In this document: positions 43,709 through 54,331 of the stretch, piece by piece
Numbering within the stretch: position 1 is the stretch's first letter
Layout of the letters: every line of letters begins with the position of its first letter
From: Hygrocybe punicea
Lineage: Eukaryota; Basidiomycota; Agaricomycetes; Agaricales; Hygrophoraceae
Direction: 5' to 3'
Assembly: GCA_963556145.1 (NCBI GenBank)
Contig: OY744469.1
Span: 1-64,000, forward strand
DNA length: 64,000 bases
Notes under the pieces: model-generated
The model's database searches: none
What the model saw: the letters and a program-made list of their open reading frames with translations, nothing else
What the model was told of the DNA's origin: nothing
Position numbers and translations under genes: made by a program

Positions 43709-44825
43709 CACCTTTAGTGACTGAATATTTAGTTATATCCAAGACCCCTATCCCTCATGTGATTTCCCGCTGCACACCCTCTTTTTCTATGCCCCATGCA
43801 TTTTTATTGACCGCTATTTTTACCTATGCACATGATTTCCCGTCACGCACCCTTTTTTTTATGCTATCTAAACTGATTAGATAAATTTTATTTTGACTTG
43901 CCGGTCATTTTTTTTAAGTCAGACACGCAAAGAAAATATATATCGCTACAATATGATAGTACAACCCCTCTCTCATCTAAGCGTTGACAAGACCATGATA
44001 AGAATACAAATGATAAAGAAATGAAATTATTAACGAAACATAACGAAACGAAATGAAATGACGAAACATAACGAAATGAAACGAAATGACAAGACATAAC
44101 GAAAAGGAAGATAGGATAAATGAAAGCAAAGCTCATGTATGAATAGAAAGAATAAAAGAATGGACGAACGACCAGTGACCCGCCACTCCCAGTAGTCCAG
44201 CAACTGAGTCCCGCCCGAAAAATATAGCGCTCGCCCAAGGTGAAACGGAGTGATGCTCGGCATCACCCCTGGCCCGTCCATCCTCCAGACGAATCCATTG
44301 TCGATCGATTGTAAATGTACGGTAGTACAGAATGGCTAGTATAAGCCGTTTTCTACATGCAAATACTTCAGTACAGGCAAATAATGAATATAAAAATGAA
44401 GTGTTACTTAGCGTTTTTTTTTTTTTTCTTGAAGGGAGGATGGAGTGACCATTCATAGCGTCGGATAGATTTTTTTTACGATTTATTGCATAGTGGCATA
44501 GCAAGAAAAAGGAGTGGAGCACTACAGAACCATAGTGGCAGACTAGAGGAAAGAAAAGACGGATCGTGCAAATGTACAGCTATGACCCTGGAAAACACGT
44601 GACCGGCACATGTTTTCTCATGTGACCTGAGTAAACGGTCTAGACCGGATAAGCATTGGTACTATTGCAGATCTGTACCCGATACAGCTTCAAGACCCTG
44701 AAGAACCAAGGGAATGGTAAAATCCCGATTTGATCGATCATACAACCTTAAATCGAATTTGAAATACATCATCCCAATATAGCAAGGCCAGGGCTAGTTT
44801 AGTTCTGGACCCACAGGGACCTATT
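43709..44825. other. Gypsy internal non-coding segment
   Basis: Lies between Pol and ORF3. It contains a purine-rich simple repeat of CGAAATGAAATGA/CATAACGAAA units (44018-44110). Minus-strand ORFs here (43888-44522) are low-complexity shadows of that repeat. It may hold splice or promoter signals for ORF3, but none was identified. Confidence 0.5.
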
Positions 44826-45554
44826 GTGACACAACGTCCCACATTAGTATTGCTTGACCCACCATTCCGGTTCCCCCACAAATATTTTCCCTTAACGTCT
44901 CCTGTTACATCAACTACACCGCTATTCCGCTCAGCGCTTCAGCACTACCAGACGCCCATATACCGTAATCCATATCATACTATGACATCATACTCCAGTC
45001 CTTCACCTTCTCCATCTATGGATATTCCTCTACGCCGTCTCGATTTATCACGCTTATTCGATACTCCCACCGAATACGATACGGACTTTTTTACCAAACC
45101 AACTAGTCCCGCTCAGACACCACCGCTACCCCCTTCGGAATCTGACGAATACATCGATTTCGAATCTGTGAACGTACGAGGTGTTGACTGTCCGCCGCCA
45201 GACGATTTCGACTTTTTCATGGATAGTCTTCCCAACTTTCCTATGCCACCCGCCACCGTCCCTTCGCAATCTGTACCCTTAGACCCGGAGTTTAGAGAAT
45301 GGCTCGAATCGCCTCCTTCATTTTCCACAAATCGTAACCACCCAACTTCCTCTCGCCGCAATCGTTTCGAACGCCCTGCAATTCCGGCATTACTTCCTAA
45401 GCCACTACAAAAGAAGCGCACTCGCCCTAAGTACCACCTCAAGGCGCTACTAAATGCTACGAAGAAGAACATGGATCGGTTAAAAGCAGAAGGAGTTGAT
45501 ATACAAGATTGGGAGGAATTCTTTGGAAAGATGAAGAAGAAGTTAAAAGAATAG
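44826..45554 (+). CDS. Gypsy ORF3: proline-rich accessory protein with basic C-terminus
   Basis: 242 codons from 44826; alternative starts at 44992 (TSYSSPSPSPS) and 45019 (DIPLRRLDL) are plausible. The middle is rich in Pro, Ser, Asp and Phe (PPLPPSESDEYIDFES, DDFDFFMDSLPNFPMPP). The last ~60 residues are strongly basic and helical (KPLQKKRTRPKYHLKALLNATKKNMDRL...KMKKKLKE), which could bind nucleic acid or act as a nuclear localisation signal. No homology recognised. Being open and placed between integrase and the 3' LTR, it recalls the envelope position of retroviruses, but there is no signal peptide or transmembrane segment, so it is not envelope-like. It might be expressed from a spliced RNA or an internal promoter. 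Confidence 0.6.
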   Translation: MTQRPTLVLLDPPFRFPHKYFPLTSPVTSTTPLFRSALQHYQTPIYRNPYHTMTSYSSPSPSPSMDIPLRRLDLSRLFDTPTEYDTDFFTKPTSPAQTPPLPPSESDEYIDFESVNVRGVDCPPPDDFDFFMDSLPNFPMPPATVPSQSVPLDPEFREWLESPPSFSTNRNHPTSSRRNRFERPAIPALLPKPLQKKRTRPKYHLKALLNATKKNMDRLKAEGVDIQDWEEFFGKMKKKLKE

Positions 45555-45640
45555 TAATAATGTAAAAGCTTCTTCTCAGATTAAAAGTTGTTTTCTTTTG
45601 GTTTCAACTGGGGACAGTTGATTTAATTGTGTTGTGCGGA

Positions 45641-47034
45641 TGTCATGACCCCAAGTGTTTTTGGGTGTAATGTCATGGGTTTACCATCGGACCACGGACT
45701 TAGATATTTAAGTGCAACACTATGGATGCACACCTACACTCATTAGTACCCATTCTATGCCTTTCCACATTACGCATGCTAGTGAACAGACACAAATAGC
45801 ATATATGCTTACCTTTATATCATTTATTATGGCTTCACTAGTAATGCCCAGACCTAGCCGTTTATGTATGGTGCACAGAGGCACATCCCCCACTCATTAG
45901 TATTTACTATATATTTCTCTGTATTGCGCGTGCAAGGAGACAAGCCCAACTAGCATTGTTACCTATATTAGCAGTAATGGATTGATTACAAATCTTGTTT
46001 ACTTGTATTGATCAAAAGCGGCTCAGCTAGATAATGGGAAATGATTAGATAAGATGTGAACAAGAGGATGATAAGATAATGATAAGATAGGATGCATCAG
46101 AGAGTGATTGTGATATTCTGCTTACATAAAGACAATGGTCTATTGTTCTGAGCAGTCTATTGTTCTAAACAGTCCAAATGGAGATAGAGCCCATTGTTCA
46201 CAGCCTCTTTGATGCCATCCATTGTTCTCATGACTCAGTCCTATTGTTCTCACTTTCCCATTGTTCTCAGTCCCCCATTGTTCTCCAACAGTATAAATAG
46301 GGCCCCCAAATTCCAGTAGTCAGTAGGATTCCCCCCCTCACCACTCAGTAGTCACTCTTAGTTGGGTTCACACAGTGTGATCCCTCATTCTCTTAGTACT
46401 AGTAGTTACTCATTGTAGTAGCTAGTGCTTGCAATCCAGTCTAGTTCACTCTTATTCTATCATTCTCTGAGTTCCCCTTGTCATCAAGGAGAATTCACCC
46501 AGTTCACTCAGTCCAATCAATTCATTAGTCAGCATTAGTCAGCTAGATACATTTCTAAGGTTAAGGTTTTATCTTAAATAGATACACTTCTAAGGTTAAG
46601 GTTTCATCCTAAACAAAACAGAGTATTCAAAAGGTATTAAAGATATCCCTGAACTAGTAGCCAATGTGCGTTTGAAGCTTCGGATTTAAGTCAGATATTA
46701 TAATACCCAGAGATACTCTTGATTGAATAGGCCCTGTAGCCAAAACCATCCATATTCAACTGGTGAATATTGTTATCAGTATTCATTTATATTCCAGTAG
46801 TTCATATTAGTATTTTCAGTACATCACACACTCAATTGCTATTCATCCCTACTCAAAGTCTCAATTCTTAATTGAAGAGACCTCACTATTACATTCTATT
46901 GATTCATATAGTACATATACCCACAAACCCCTTCCTGATAGGTTATTTAAAAATTAAAAACCCACGAACAACAAGAAGGTACCTGAACAAAGTCAACTCC
47001 GGTAATTCTTGGTGAAACAAACATTCACATAACA
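45641..47034 (+). repeat. Gypsy 3' LTR
   Basis: Same length (1394 bp) and, in the stretches compared, the same sequence as the 5' LTR, including the HMG-site array (46138-46285) and TATA box. Upstream, GTTGTGCGGA is the only candidate plus-strand primer and is a poor polypurine tract. GTGG follows at 47035. Confidence 0.95.
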
Positions 47035-47399
47035 GTGGTCGCGGTCGAGTTTCCTGTAACAGATAATATTAGTAAAGTTAAGATAAATGTTGAGACTTAC
47101 CTGTGTCCATGAACACGACATTGTGTCACATTCATTGGCCTTGTGTTGTTGTTGTTGGTGAAGAAATCTTCGTGTAATGGTCACATGATACCATTTAACA
47201 CAAGAAAGTAAGTAAAGAAATACGAAAAACAAATGAAATAAATACCTTGAAAATATCCGCGTTCGTGGTTTGGACGCGGTTTGGAGCCGTTCAGGAAATC
47301 CGGCCAGCCTCGAAACCCTGAACTTAGACTGAACCCCGGGATCGGTTCGGGGTTTGAACTGGGTTCGGCTAGGTTCAGAACCAAACTACGGCAACACTA

Positions 47400-48070
47400 A
47401 CACCAGACCTGCAACCCAGTCATTGGCCACCACTATGGCACCCCAAAACGTGTAGACCACGAACCAAGTGAAGACACCGTTCATCTTGGAGCTCAGCCTC
47501 CTCACTGCCACACATCACGACGAAGAAGCCTGCCCTGAAGTCGTTATAGTATATAAACCCAAACATTTGTAGTTAGTAAATCCCAAGTCTAGTTTAGCTA
47601 CTCTTCCCCTGATCGCCTCCCTGACTACCCAGACAAACTTTCCTCCCCTTTATACTCTTGTACTCGCTTGTTTTCATATTTCATCCTCTGTTTGGTTAAT
47701 TGTTACCGGAGTCTGCAATTAAGACCGTGATCCGTAACAACTTGGACAGTCGCAACCCTACAATAAAATCTGTTTGGGGTGGACATTTACAATTATTGCT
47801 AGTCCAACACTAGACTAGCCCAACTTATTCAGAAAACAGTATATATAATGTGCTTATGGCTGATATGGCCATCTCCAACAACCCCAATATCTCAATTTTC
47901 CCAACACGCAAAAAGTTTTTTTGACACAGAAGGCTACTGGCTGGACATTTGCCTTCGATGCCCAATCCTCATGAGGTGAAAGTATCGTAGAGAATTATCA
48001 TATTGAGTTTATGGGTTGTCACTTGCTCTCAGCACCGCCATGCAGAAGACACAAAGGAACCCAGCTGGCA
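47400..48070. other. Unassigned intergenic sequence
   Basis: No ORF of note. The stretch ~47540-47760 (TATATAAACCC, then CTTTATACTC and an end in CCGTAACA followed by ACTTGG) looks like a possible LTR remnant, but no partner copy is in the window. Confidence 0.35.
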
Positions 48071-50456
48071 CTATGTCCCAAATGATTCAACGTGCGAGGC
48101 GAACTTGCTCCGTGCACGTATTCGCGGACCCCAGCGGAACAACTATGATCACCACAAAACTAAGCTCTGAAGTTTGTCTAGTTTGGAGGGGAAGAATGAC
48201 ACTCACGACGAAGGGGATAGGGATCATCAACGCGGCAATGCAACCGAAGAGTGTGCTGGACCACTTGAATGTGAGGCGGGTGTACATCTGGGTGGTGAAA
48301 AGGGGGAATGCGGTGCCTGCGAGATTCCCTAAACTTGGCAGGAACAGTGATGAGTAAGATTCATTTCGAATAGATGGGTGAGATTTACGGAAGAGAGACT
48401 GCCCGGCGAGGGCAGAAGATGCGTATGGGCCATAGCTATTGGTTGTTAATAATGAGGTTGTTTAGGGTCATAACACGTGTCTGTAAGTAGGACTGACCAG
48501 TCTGCGAGATAGGTTGAGGCCGCGAGGTAAATTACATAAATGGACCACGCGAACAGCTTTGTAAAAAAAAAAACAGAGAAAACACACATGTATTTATCAG
48601 TACAAATGAGGGACGGGTGAAATAGAAAGGTGGACCTACGATGATGCTCACAGCTTGCCCTACCCAGTTCACATTCGTGAACGCAGTCCAAGCATAAATG
48701 AGCATACTGAGCGGGAAGACAACGGCTGCAACGCAGGCAGAATATAGGCGCGCTTCTTGGCCCTTTCTTGCAACATTTTGTCTGTTCGGGTGCAATATCT
48801 TAGACTAGCCTGAGTGAAGCGAAGGAGGGAACAAACCGATATATCCGCTCCTGACAGAAATTGGATCCGAACCCCAGGAGGGCACCAATGCTGTATATGA
48901 CATTGGAATCAGCCAGATTCCACCTCCAGGGCACTGTGAGAAGACACTCACATTATGCAGGCGAAAACCGATCCGACCTGTCCTTGGTTGAATTTGTGCA
49001 GCTGCCTGAAGGCCGGTGCTATAGACTGTACGAAAGAATAGAGGATGCCCCAGGCGAAGCCAAACCAGAGCTTCACGCACACATGTCAGACCATTGAGGG
49101 TGTGTAAAGTGAAGGGATGGAGTCGTACACTGAAGCTCGCCACCACTGGCTCAGTGAACACCAGATCTGGAACAGACCGAATGAGCCACGGAGGATCCTT
49201 TTTGTTGCATAAATATTCTTACACAACGGCCTCGTACACGAAATATACACACGCTTCCTTAGGCTGACAGTCTGGTCTTCGGACCGGGCTCTGTACGCCT
49301 GGATTCCTGTGTCTCTCCGCTTCTGCTGCGCGATACGTTTCAGGAGAACCGCGGAACGAGTCTCTTGAAGATTGAAGAGCATTACAAGGAAGTACACACC
49401 CACGACACTTATGCGCTAAATGTTAGATCGAAATGTCAAGGGAGAGAATGATAGCGGTACGCACATCAATTGTATCCACTGGATCCAGCGCCAGCCGAGA
49501 CGAGAGTTCATCTCGACCCAACCAGCAATAAGTGGCCCAATGCCCTGGCCGGCGACGCCCGCTACGGAGAAGAATGCCATCGGAATGCCACGCCTTTCAG
49601 AGGTTAGACAAATGAAATATATATGGGAAACAGCACAAATGACAAGCTCACTGTGTCGGACTCCAGATGTCTGCAACTGTGCCCCCGACCATTGTAGGCC
49701 CCGTGGAAGACGCGGCGCCAGATATGAAACGGAAAATAATGACAGACTGAATGTTAGGCGCTCTGGTGTGTATAAACTTCAATCATGTTTATGGAGGATT
49801 ATGAACACGGTGGGACGCACAGGGCGATTGCGAGATTCATCAAGGTGAATATCAGGGTCGACACAATGTACAGTGGTTGCCGGCCAAAATCTTCGCTCAG
49901 CGGTGCTGCGACCATGGGTACAATGCCGAAGCCTGCAATGGGGCAAAATGAAACATAGGCAAGCAATATTAGGCGTGTTATTGCAGTAACTTACCAAGCG
50001 CATATGTGGCAAGACCTGCAGTAGCTTGGAGATTAGTGCAATTAAGATCGCGAATCATGGACGGGTAGCCCATCGCATAGGAAGATGTGAGTGATGCTTG
50101 CTAAAGCCTCAGCGTAAAGAACATAGAATCCGGTGATCAGAACACATACAGGATAAAGCGGTGAGCACTGAAGCGGTAACAGTGATGATCCATTTCCGCG
50201 TGTTAGAGAACTCGGCTGGGTTGCGTTGATCGCCCTTCTCCCAGTCGACCTACGTTCAATGGAAGATATAGTTGTCGGTATTTAAGAAGCATGTCAGGCT
50301 CACGTAGATCACCGAGGCACTGGACGAATCATCCTTTTGTGTTCCGACCTCCAGGTCTGCCTCGTTAGACGATATTAGAATTGTCGACGCGCTGTTTCCA
50401 ACAACACTGATAGCTCTATCTTGAACGGTGAGGTTGCAAATAGTGACTTGGGACAT
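48071..50456 (-). CDS. MFS transporter (DHA1, polyamine/drug-type)
   Basis: A multi-exon gene read from ATG 50456 to TAG 48071. Exons carry, in order: an acidic N-terminal tail; VDWEKGDQRNPAEFSNTRKW before the first helix, typical of fungal DHA1 transporters; SSYAMGYPSMIRDL; GFGIVPMVAAPLSEDFGRQPLYI (loop 2-3 signature, ~49900); FISGAASSTGPTMVGGTVADIW; RGIPMAFFSVAGVAGQGIGPLIAGWVE (~49600); LQETRSAVLLKRIAQ with the long central loop; ISCTRPL; then helices 7-12 (VFPLSMLIYAWTAF, SLGNLAGTAFPLFTTQMY, FKWSSTLFGCIAALMIPIPF) and the tail WGPRIRARSKFA. Such proteins are 12-helix proton antiporters of the plasma membrane exporting polyamines or drugs. The substrate cannot be told. Exon borders were not all fixed, but no disabling change was seen. 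Confidence 0.85.
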
Positions 50457-51757
50457 CGAACACTTTGCGTGGTTTCTCGGCTCAACTTCAAGTTGAAGGT
50501 GTAGAAAGAGTATGTGTCACTTCAGTGATGAAACGCCATGCAATTCGGAGACAACAAGACAGTGCTGCAAACGGTGAGTTGTGAAGCATGTGAAGGGCGG
50601 TCGACCTAGGACATCGGAGGCTTGATGCATTAAGACCAAGAGGAGAAACTTTCAAAGCGCCTTTTACGGTAAGCCGATATTTGCGAACCCGCTTGACGAT
50701 CTTCCCCATGCCAGAAACGCGACACGGGCACCCCCATATGGGACCTGCCTGACACATAATAGGACTACCGCAGCGGTATTTCCTGGCACTACAAGCTCAA
50801 AATACGATCAACCCTCCTCGCTCTTTGAAACACACGTACTGTTAAATATATGCCACGCTAGCGCAACTGCAACTGCTCAGCGCTCAGCGCTCTGAGCAGT
50901 GACGTGCCAATCCCCATCACACATCACTCCAGCGGGTTAAAGTACGATTATTTCTCCGCCAAGCTAAGTGACCTGAGACGAAGACCAAGTAATCTATATA
51001 GATCTAGTCGTTGACGGTTGCGCCCTTCTCCGTTGCAGCCGGATGCCGGACGAATTGATCGGAAAACGTCGATTATTTGCAAACGTCGAACAGTTTGATT
51101 CCATGACAAGCGATGGTCATCCAGCTACATAATGATCACTTCACACTACCTCCTTTTCCACGAAACGCTACGATAGCGCGCATCAGGCGGCAGGAAATGT
51201 AAATCGAACACGGTGATGTTTCTGGATATACGACAAATGACAATGTCGAAGAAATCCAAAACATTGAGCGAAGTTATCGGACCGGAGCAATTATTTTACG
51301 ACGTGCGTTCTCATAACGATACCCAGGTATCCCCGCTAACCTGCCTCCCTTTGGGTTGGTTAACAACGTCCAGTGCCTGTACATGAACGCCTGCATTAAT
51401 CCTTGGAGAACGGAATAGACATGGAAACCCCCACATACGCTGGGTAAATGTGAAGGAAAAAAATTCCCTCAGGCTGAGGACCTCGCTGGAGATGCCAATT
51501 GTCCCTGAAACGCGATTGCCAGGTCCCAGAAGTGACTGAAAAAGGAAGAGGAAGAATTGACAGTTGGGATACGTCGACAATCTACTGTTTTAAGTGCGGT
51601 CAACGTTTCCGCTGTGCACTACTGATGAGACTCGGAATGTTTTCCTTCTTGATCATCAGGGCTCACTGCCATCACAGCCCTGGCCCAGGAGAAATCTGAT
51701 TCATCGAGAACTGATAAAATTGCATTCTAATTCGTAGAACAATAGCGCAGCTGTCAT
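50457..51757. other. Intergenic region between the transporter and the oxygenase
   Basis: The right part probably contains the 3' end signals of the oxygenase gene, and the left part (50460-50950) the promoter of the MFS gene. A small inverted cluster CAGCGCTCAGCGCTCTGAGC lies near 50880. No gene recognised. Confidence 0.5.
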
Positions 51758-53379
51758 CTAACTCCAGTGTTTCACTACCGCCCCGTGGATTATTTCAACC
51801 TCGAGTTTTTCTTCTGCCTTTTTCAGGTCACTCTGACCATACGCACTAGTACGAGCGCGACGCCACTGTTCTACAAATGGCGCTTCCTCGTTCTCGAAAT
51901 ACTTCTTTATTCCATGGCGTTCCAGAACGGGACTGTTTTCAAAGGGAACGAGTTGCTTCTCGTCGTCTGGAATCACAAAGTAGAAGCAGCCCAAGCGTGT
52001 ATAGCCAACCTGATCACTAGGAGGCTGGACAACGCGATGGATCGCCGCTTTGTAGTAGCCACCGCAGAGGAATTCGAGCATGTCACCCGCGTTGACCACC
52101 TGAGTGCCATGTTCCCAGTCGTTAGCCTCGAAAACAAGAATTCAAGAATGCAGTTCTCACGATAGCGTTGGGAACATGCTTGACCCAAGTCCAACGCCCA
52201 TCGGGCTCAAGAATTTGAAGAGCAGAGACAGGTTGACTCCAGAGCAGAGTGATCGAACCGAAATCTGGTTTTTCCGAATCAGCGGCTGAGTTCTGAGCTC
52301 CTCGTATAATCTTTACCCGTGTGTCCTTTCAGCCAAACATTGTTTGTCTTCTCTTCGTCTTCTTGAGATCGAGGGTAACTACGAAAATTTGTTGTGGGAA
52401 CGTCCAAGAGGTTCAGTGACAATCTAGACGCTTACTATTTCATGAAGCGAACTGAATATATTCATGAGTTGACGATATCAGATCAAGTGTGAAACCACTA
52501 ACCATAGGTCTCTCCTATGGCATCATATCGATGCACACTCGAGAGGGTGTCCTCGGGGAGCTCCAATCCAAGAGACATCAACCTGTATACGTGACGGTCG
52601 TCAATGTACATAAATATACATGCAGTGGTCAAATTCCTAGCCTGAGTACGGGGTCAAGAATTTTGAAGTGATTGAACTTTCCAAATTCTTTTATTTCAGG
52701 GATATAAGGCACAACGGCGTCTGGGTGAGATTTCTTTGTGACATCGCGGTTGACTGTTCCAGCGAAATTTTGTCATACAGTTTTCGGCGTTATTTCTAGA
52801 CAAGAACTCACCATTGTAGTGCTCAATCTGGTCAACGACGCCTTTGTCGATTTTCTGATGGTTCAAAAAAAATAAACATATAAGGCGTTGTCTGGGTGGT
52901 TTTGAATTTCAGAGAAACGAAACTAACCCAATAGTTTCGTGGTTTGTAGCCTTGGAATGAGCCGAGCTTCTTGATATCACCGACGAACTTTTGCTTTTCT
53001 TGGTCGGATACTTGAGAAAACGGAACGTCGGCAATATCAAACATGCGATCAGTCTGGATAATGCGCAAAATAATCAGGCATATTTCAATAGTAGTAGTGC
53101 CGGGAGTGACGATACTTGTTTTTGTTCGTATCCATGATTTATGACGAAGAAGAAGCCTTGGGTCGTCATGGCCTTGTGGACAGTCTTTACCAATTCGGCC
53201 TTGCCTTCCGGCGTCGAGAATTTAGACATGTCGACAATCTCCAACTGCGCCCATTCGACTTTTATTAAGCATTTCGTTAGAATGGTACGTCAGAAATGAG
53301 AAGCACCACACGTACGGTCAGAATTGGTGGGAGGGGCAGCTTCGTACTTCATGACAGGGGGAGGATCTACAGAAGGCAT
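51758..53379 (-). CDS. 2-oxoglutarate/Fe(II)-dependent oxygenase, isopenicillin-N-synthase-like
   Basis: Exons on the minus strand, from ATG 53379 (PSVDPPPVMKYEAAPP). The N-terminal DIOX_N-like region follows (IVDMSKFSTPEGKAELVKTVHKAM, GFFFVINHGYEQKQTDRMFDIA, FQGYKPRNYW). The middle has LLALGLELPEDTL and MKYYPRS. The catalytic part has GHTDFGSITLLWSQPVSALQIL (iron ligands His and Asp, ~52310) and MLEFLCGGYYKAAIHRVVQPP (third ligand His, ~52055), with GYTRLGCFYFV downstream; the 2-OG-binding Arg would be in YTRLG. Stop is at 51758. Fungal members act in secondary metabolism or on small molecules; the substrate is unknown. An upstream ATG at 53463 is followed by a stop in frame, so I prefer 53379. 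Confidence 0.85.
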
Positions 53380-54331
53380 CGAGGATGAATTTGTGGCAGC
53401 GAGCGAGTTCGGTTAACAGGGAGGAATGTCTCTTGGTGCATAAGGGAGGACGTACTGGGGCATTTTATGATAAACGGTCAAGACATAAACGGAAAGGACC
53501 CGGTTCATCGAATCCACTTATCACTACAGCCTGTTTCGACATCCCGTGCGGCGCGGATTGAGGTAATCAATAAAGAATGGTCAATTACCCCATTGATTAC
53601 AACGACGAAAATCATCATATATTCATTCTGCGTACACGGGCAACTAAACAAGATCAACAGCTGTCAGTTTAGAGCCCACGTCTCCTGTATCAGCACCAAA
53701 GCTGGTTAGAATATTTCAAATAAGTCCATCTTTACCTGTTCATAAAGCCACTGCGGAGATGGCGAAACGCGTACGGCTCTCATAGCCTTGACATCGACCA
53801 TTGAATAGCCAAATGCCAAGTCAAGTTCGTCCGTGGTAACTCAAGGAGGCAGCATAGGGAATGCCTGTCTTATATTCGTCAGTTGGATGCACTGGCAGTA
53901 CGTATGTCAATCAATGCTTTACCTTTGTCAATCAATGCTATACCTTTCTCCATATCGACTGACCAGACCGCTATCCGAATGGGCTAAATAAATGCACAGC
54001 ATTCTATCTTTCCAAGCAAATATTCCTATATCGCTCAGCATATGAAGCACTTGGCATGCCTTCAGAATAAAAAGCCCCATCTTGAACTCCATGCGATCGC
54101 AAGTGATGCGTAGAACGGATTCGAGGGGATCCAGCCATCTTGTTTGACAGATATGCATACACTACACTACGATACAACAAAACAAATTGAAAACAAAGAG
54201 CAAACAAAAAATCGCATAACAGAGAACATAAACACCGACGACGAAATCACTCAACCCTAGTAAAACAGGTGAACGACAAAACTTAACCTGGAAACGTCGA
54301 TGAAAACTATTGTCTAATCAACACATGGCAC
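53380..54331. other. Intergenic region
   Basis: No recognisable gene. Small minus ORFs at 53928-54207 overlap in two frames and show no domain. It probably holds the promoter of the oxygenase and the 3' UTR of the membrane protein. Confidence 0.45.

Larger units (their letters stand above)
32154..47034 (+). mobile_element. Complete 14.9-kb gypsy-type LTR retrotransposon, very recent
   Basis: Two direct LTRs, each 1394 bp (32154-33547 and 45641-47034), start TGTCATGACC and end CACATAACA. I found no difference between them in the stretches compared by eye. The flanking target duplication is GTGG (GTGGT if the LTR is taken to start one base later). Order inside: primer-binding site, ORF1 (Gag-protease), ORF2 (RT, RNase H, integrase plus an added ASCH-like domain), and a third ORF just upstream of the 3' LTR. 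RNase H before integrase marks the Ty3/gypsy order. At 14.9 kb it is about twice the usual gypsy length. Matching LTRs and open frames indicate an insertion that may still be active. It lies inside the hAT-like element. Confidence 0.95.
31422..47399. mobile_element. hAT-like element split by the gypsy insertion
   Basis: Left end 31422 (TAGTGTTGCCGAAGTT) and right end 47399 (complement TAGTGTTGCCGTAGTT) form inverted repeats matching at 15 of 16 positions. GGTTC/GAACC-rich subterminal repeats occur on both sides, as in the hAT element at 20524. Only 31422-32153 and 47035-47399 (~1.1 kb) belong to it. The flanking 8-mers (CTATGAAT and ACACCAGA) do not match, so the target duplication is lost or the ends come from different copies. 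The right part shows a plausible minus-strand exon ending CATGGACACAG with an intron GTAAGTC...TTACAG. Confidence 0.6.

Noticed and set aside
43888..44522. Minus-strand ORFs inside the gypsy internal region
   Set aside because: Low-complexity Phe/Ser/Tyr frames opposite a CGAAATGAAATGA repeat; no sign of coding.
47540..47760. Possible solo LTR ending CCGTAACA followed by a TGG primer-site-like sequence
   Set aside because: No second copy or TG start with target duplication was found; the evidence is too thin.
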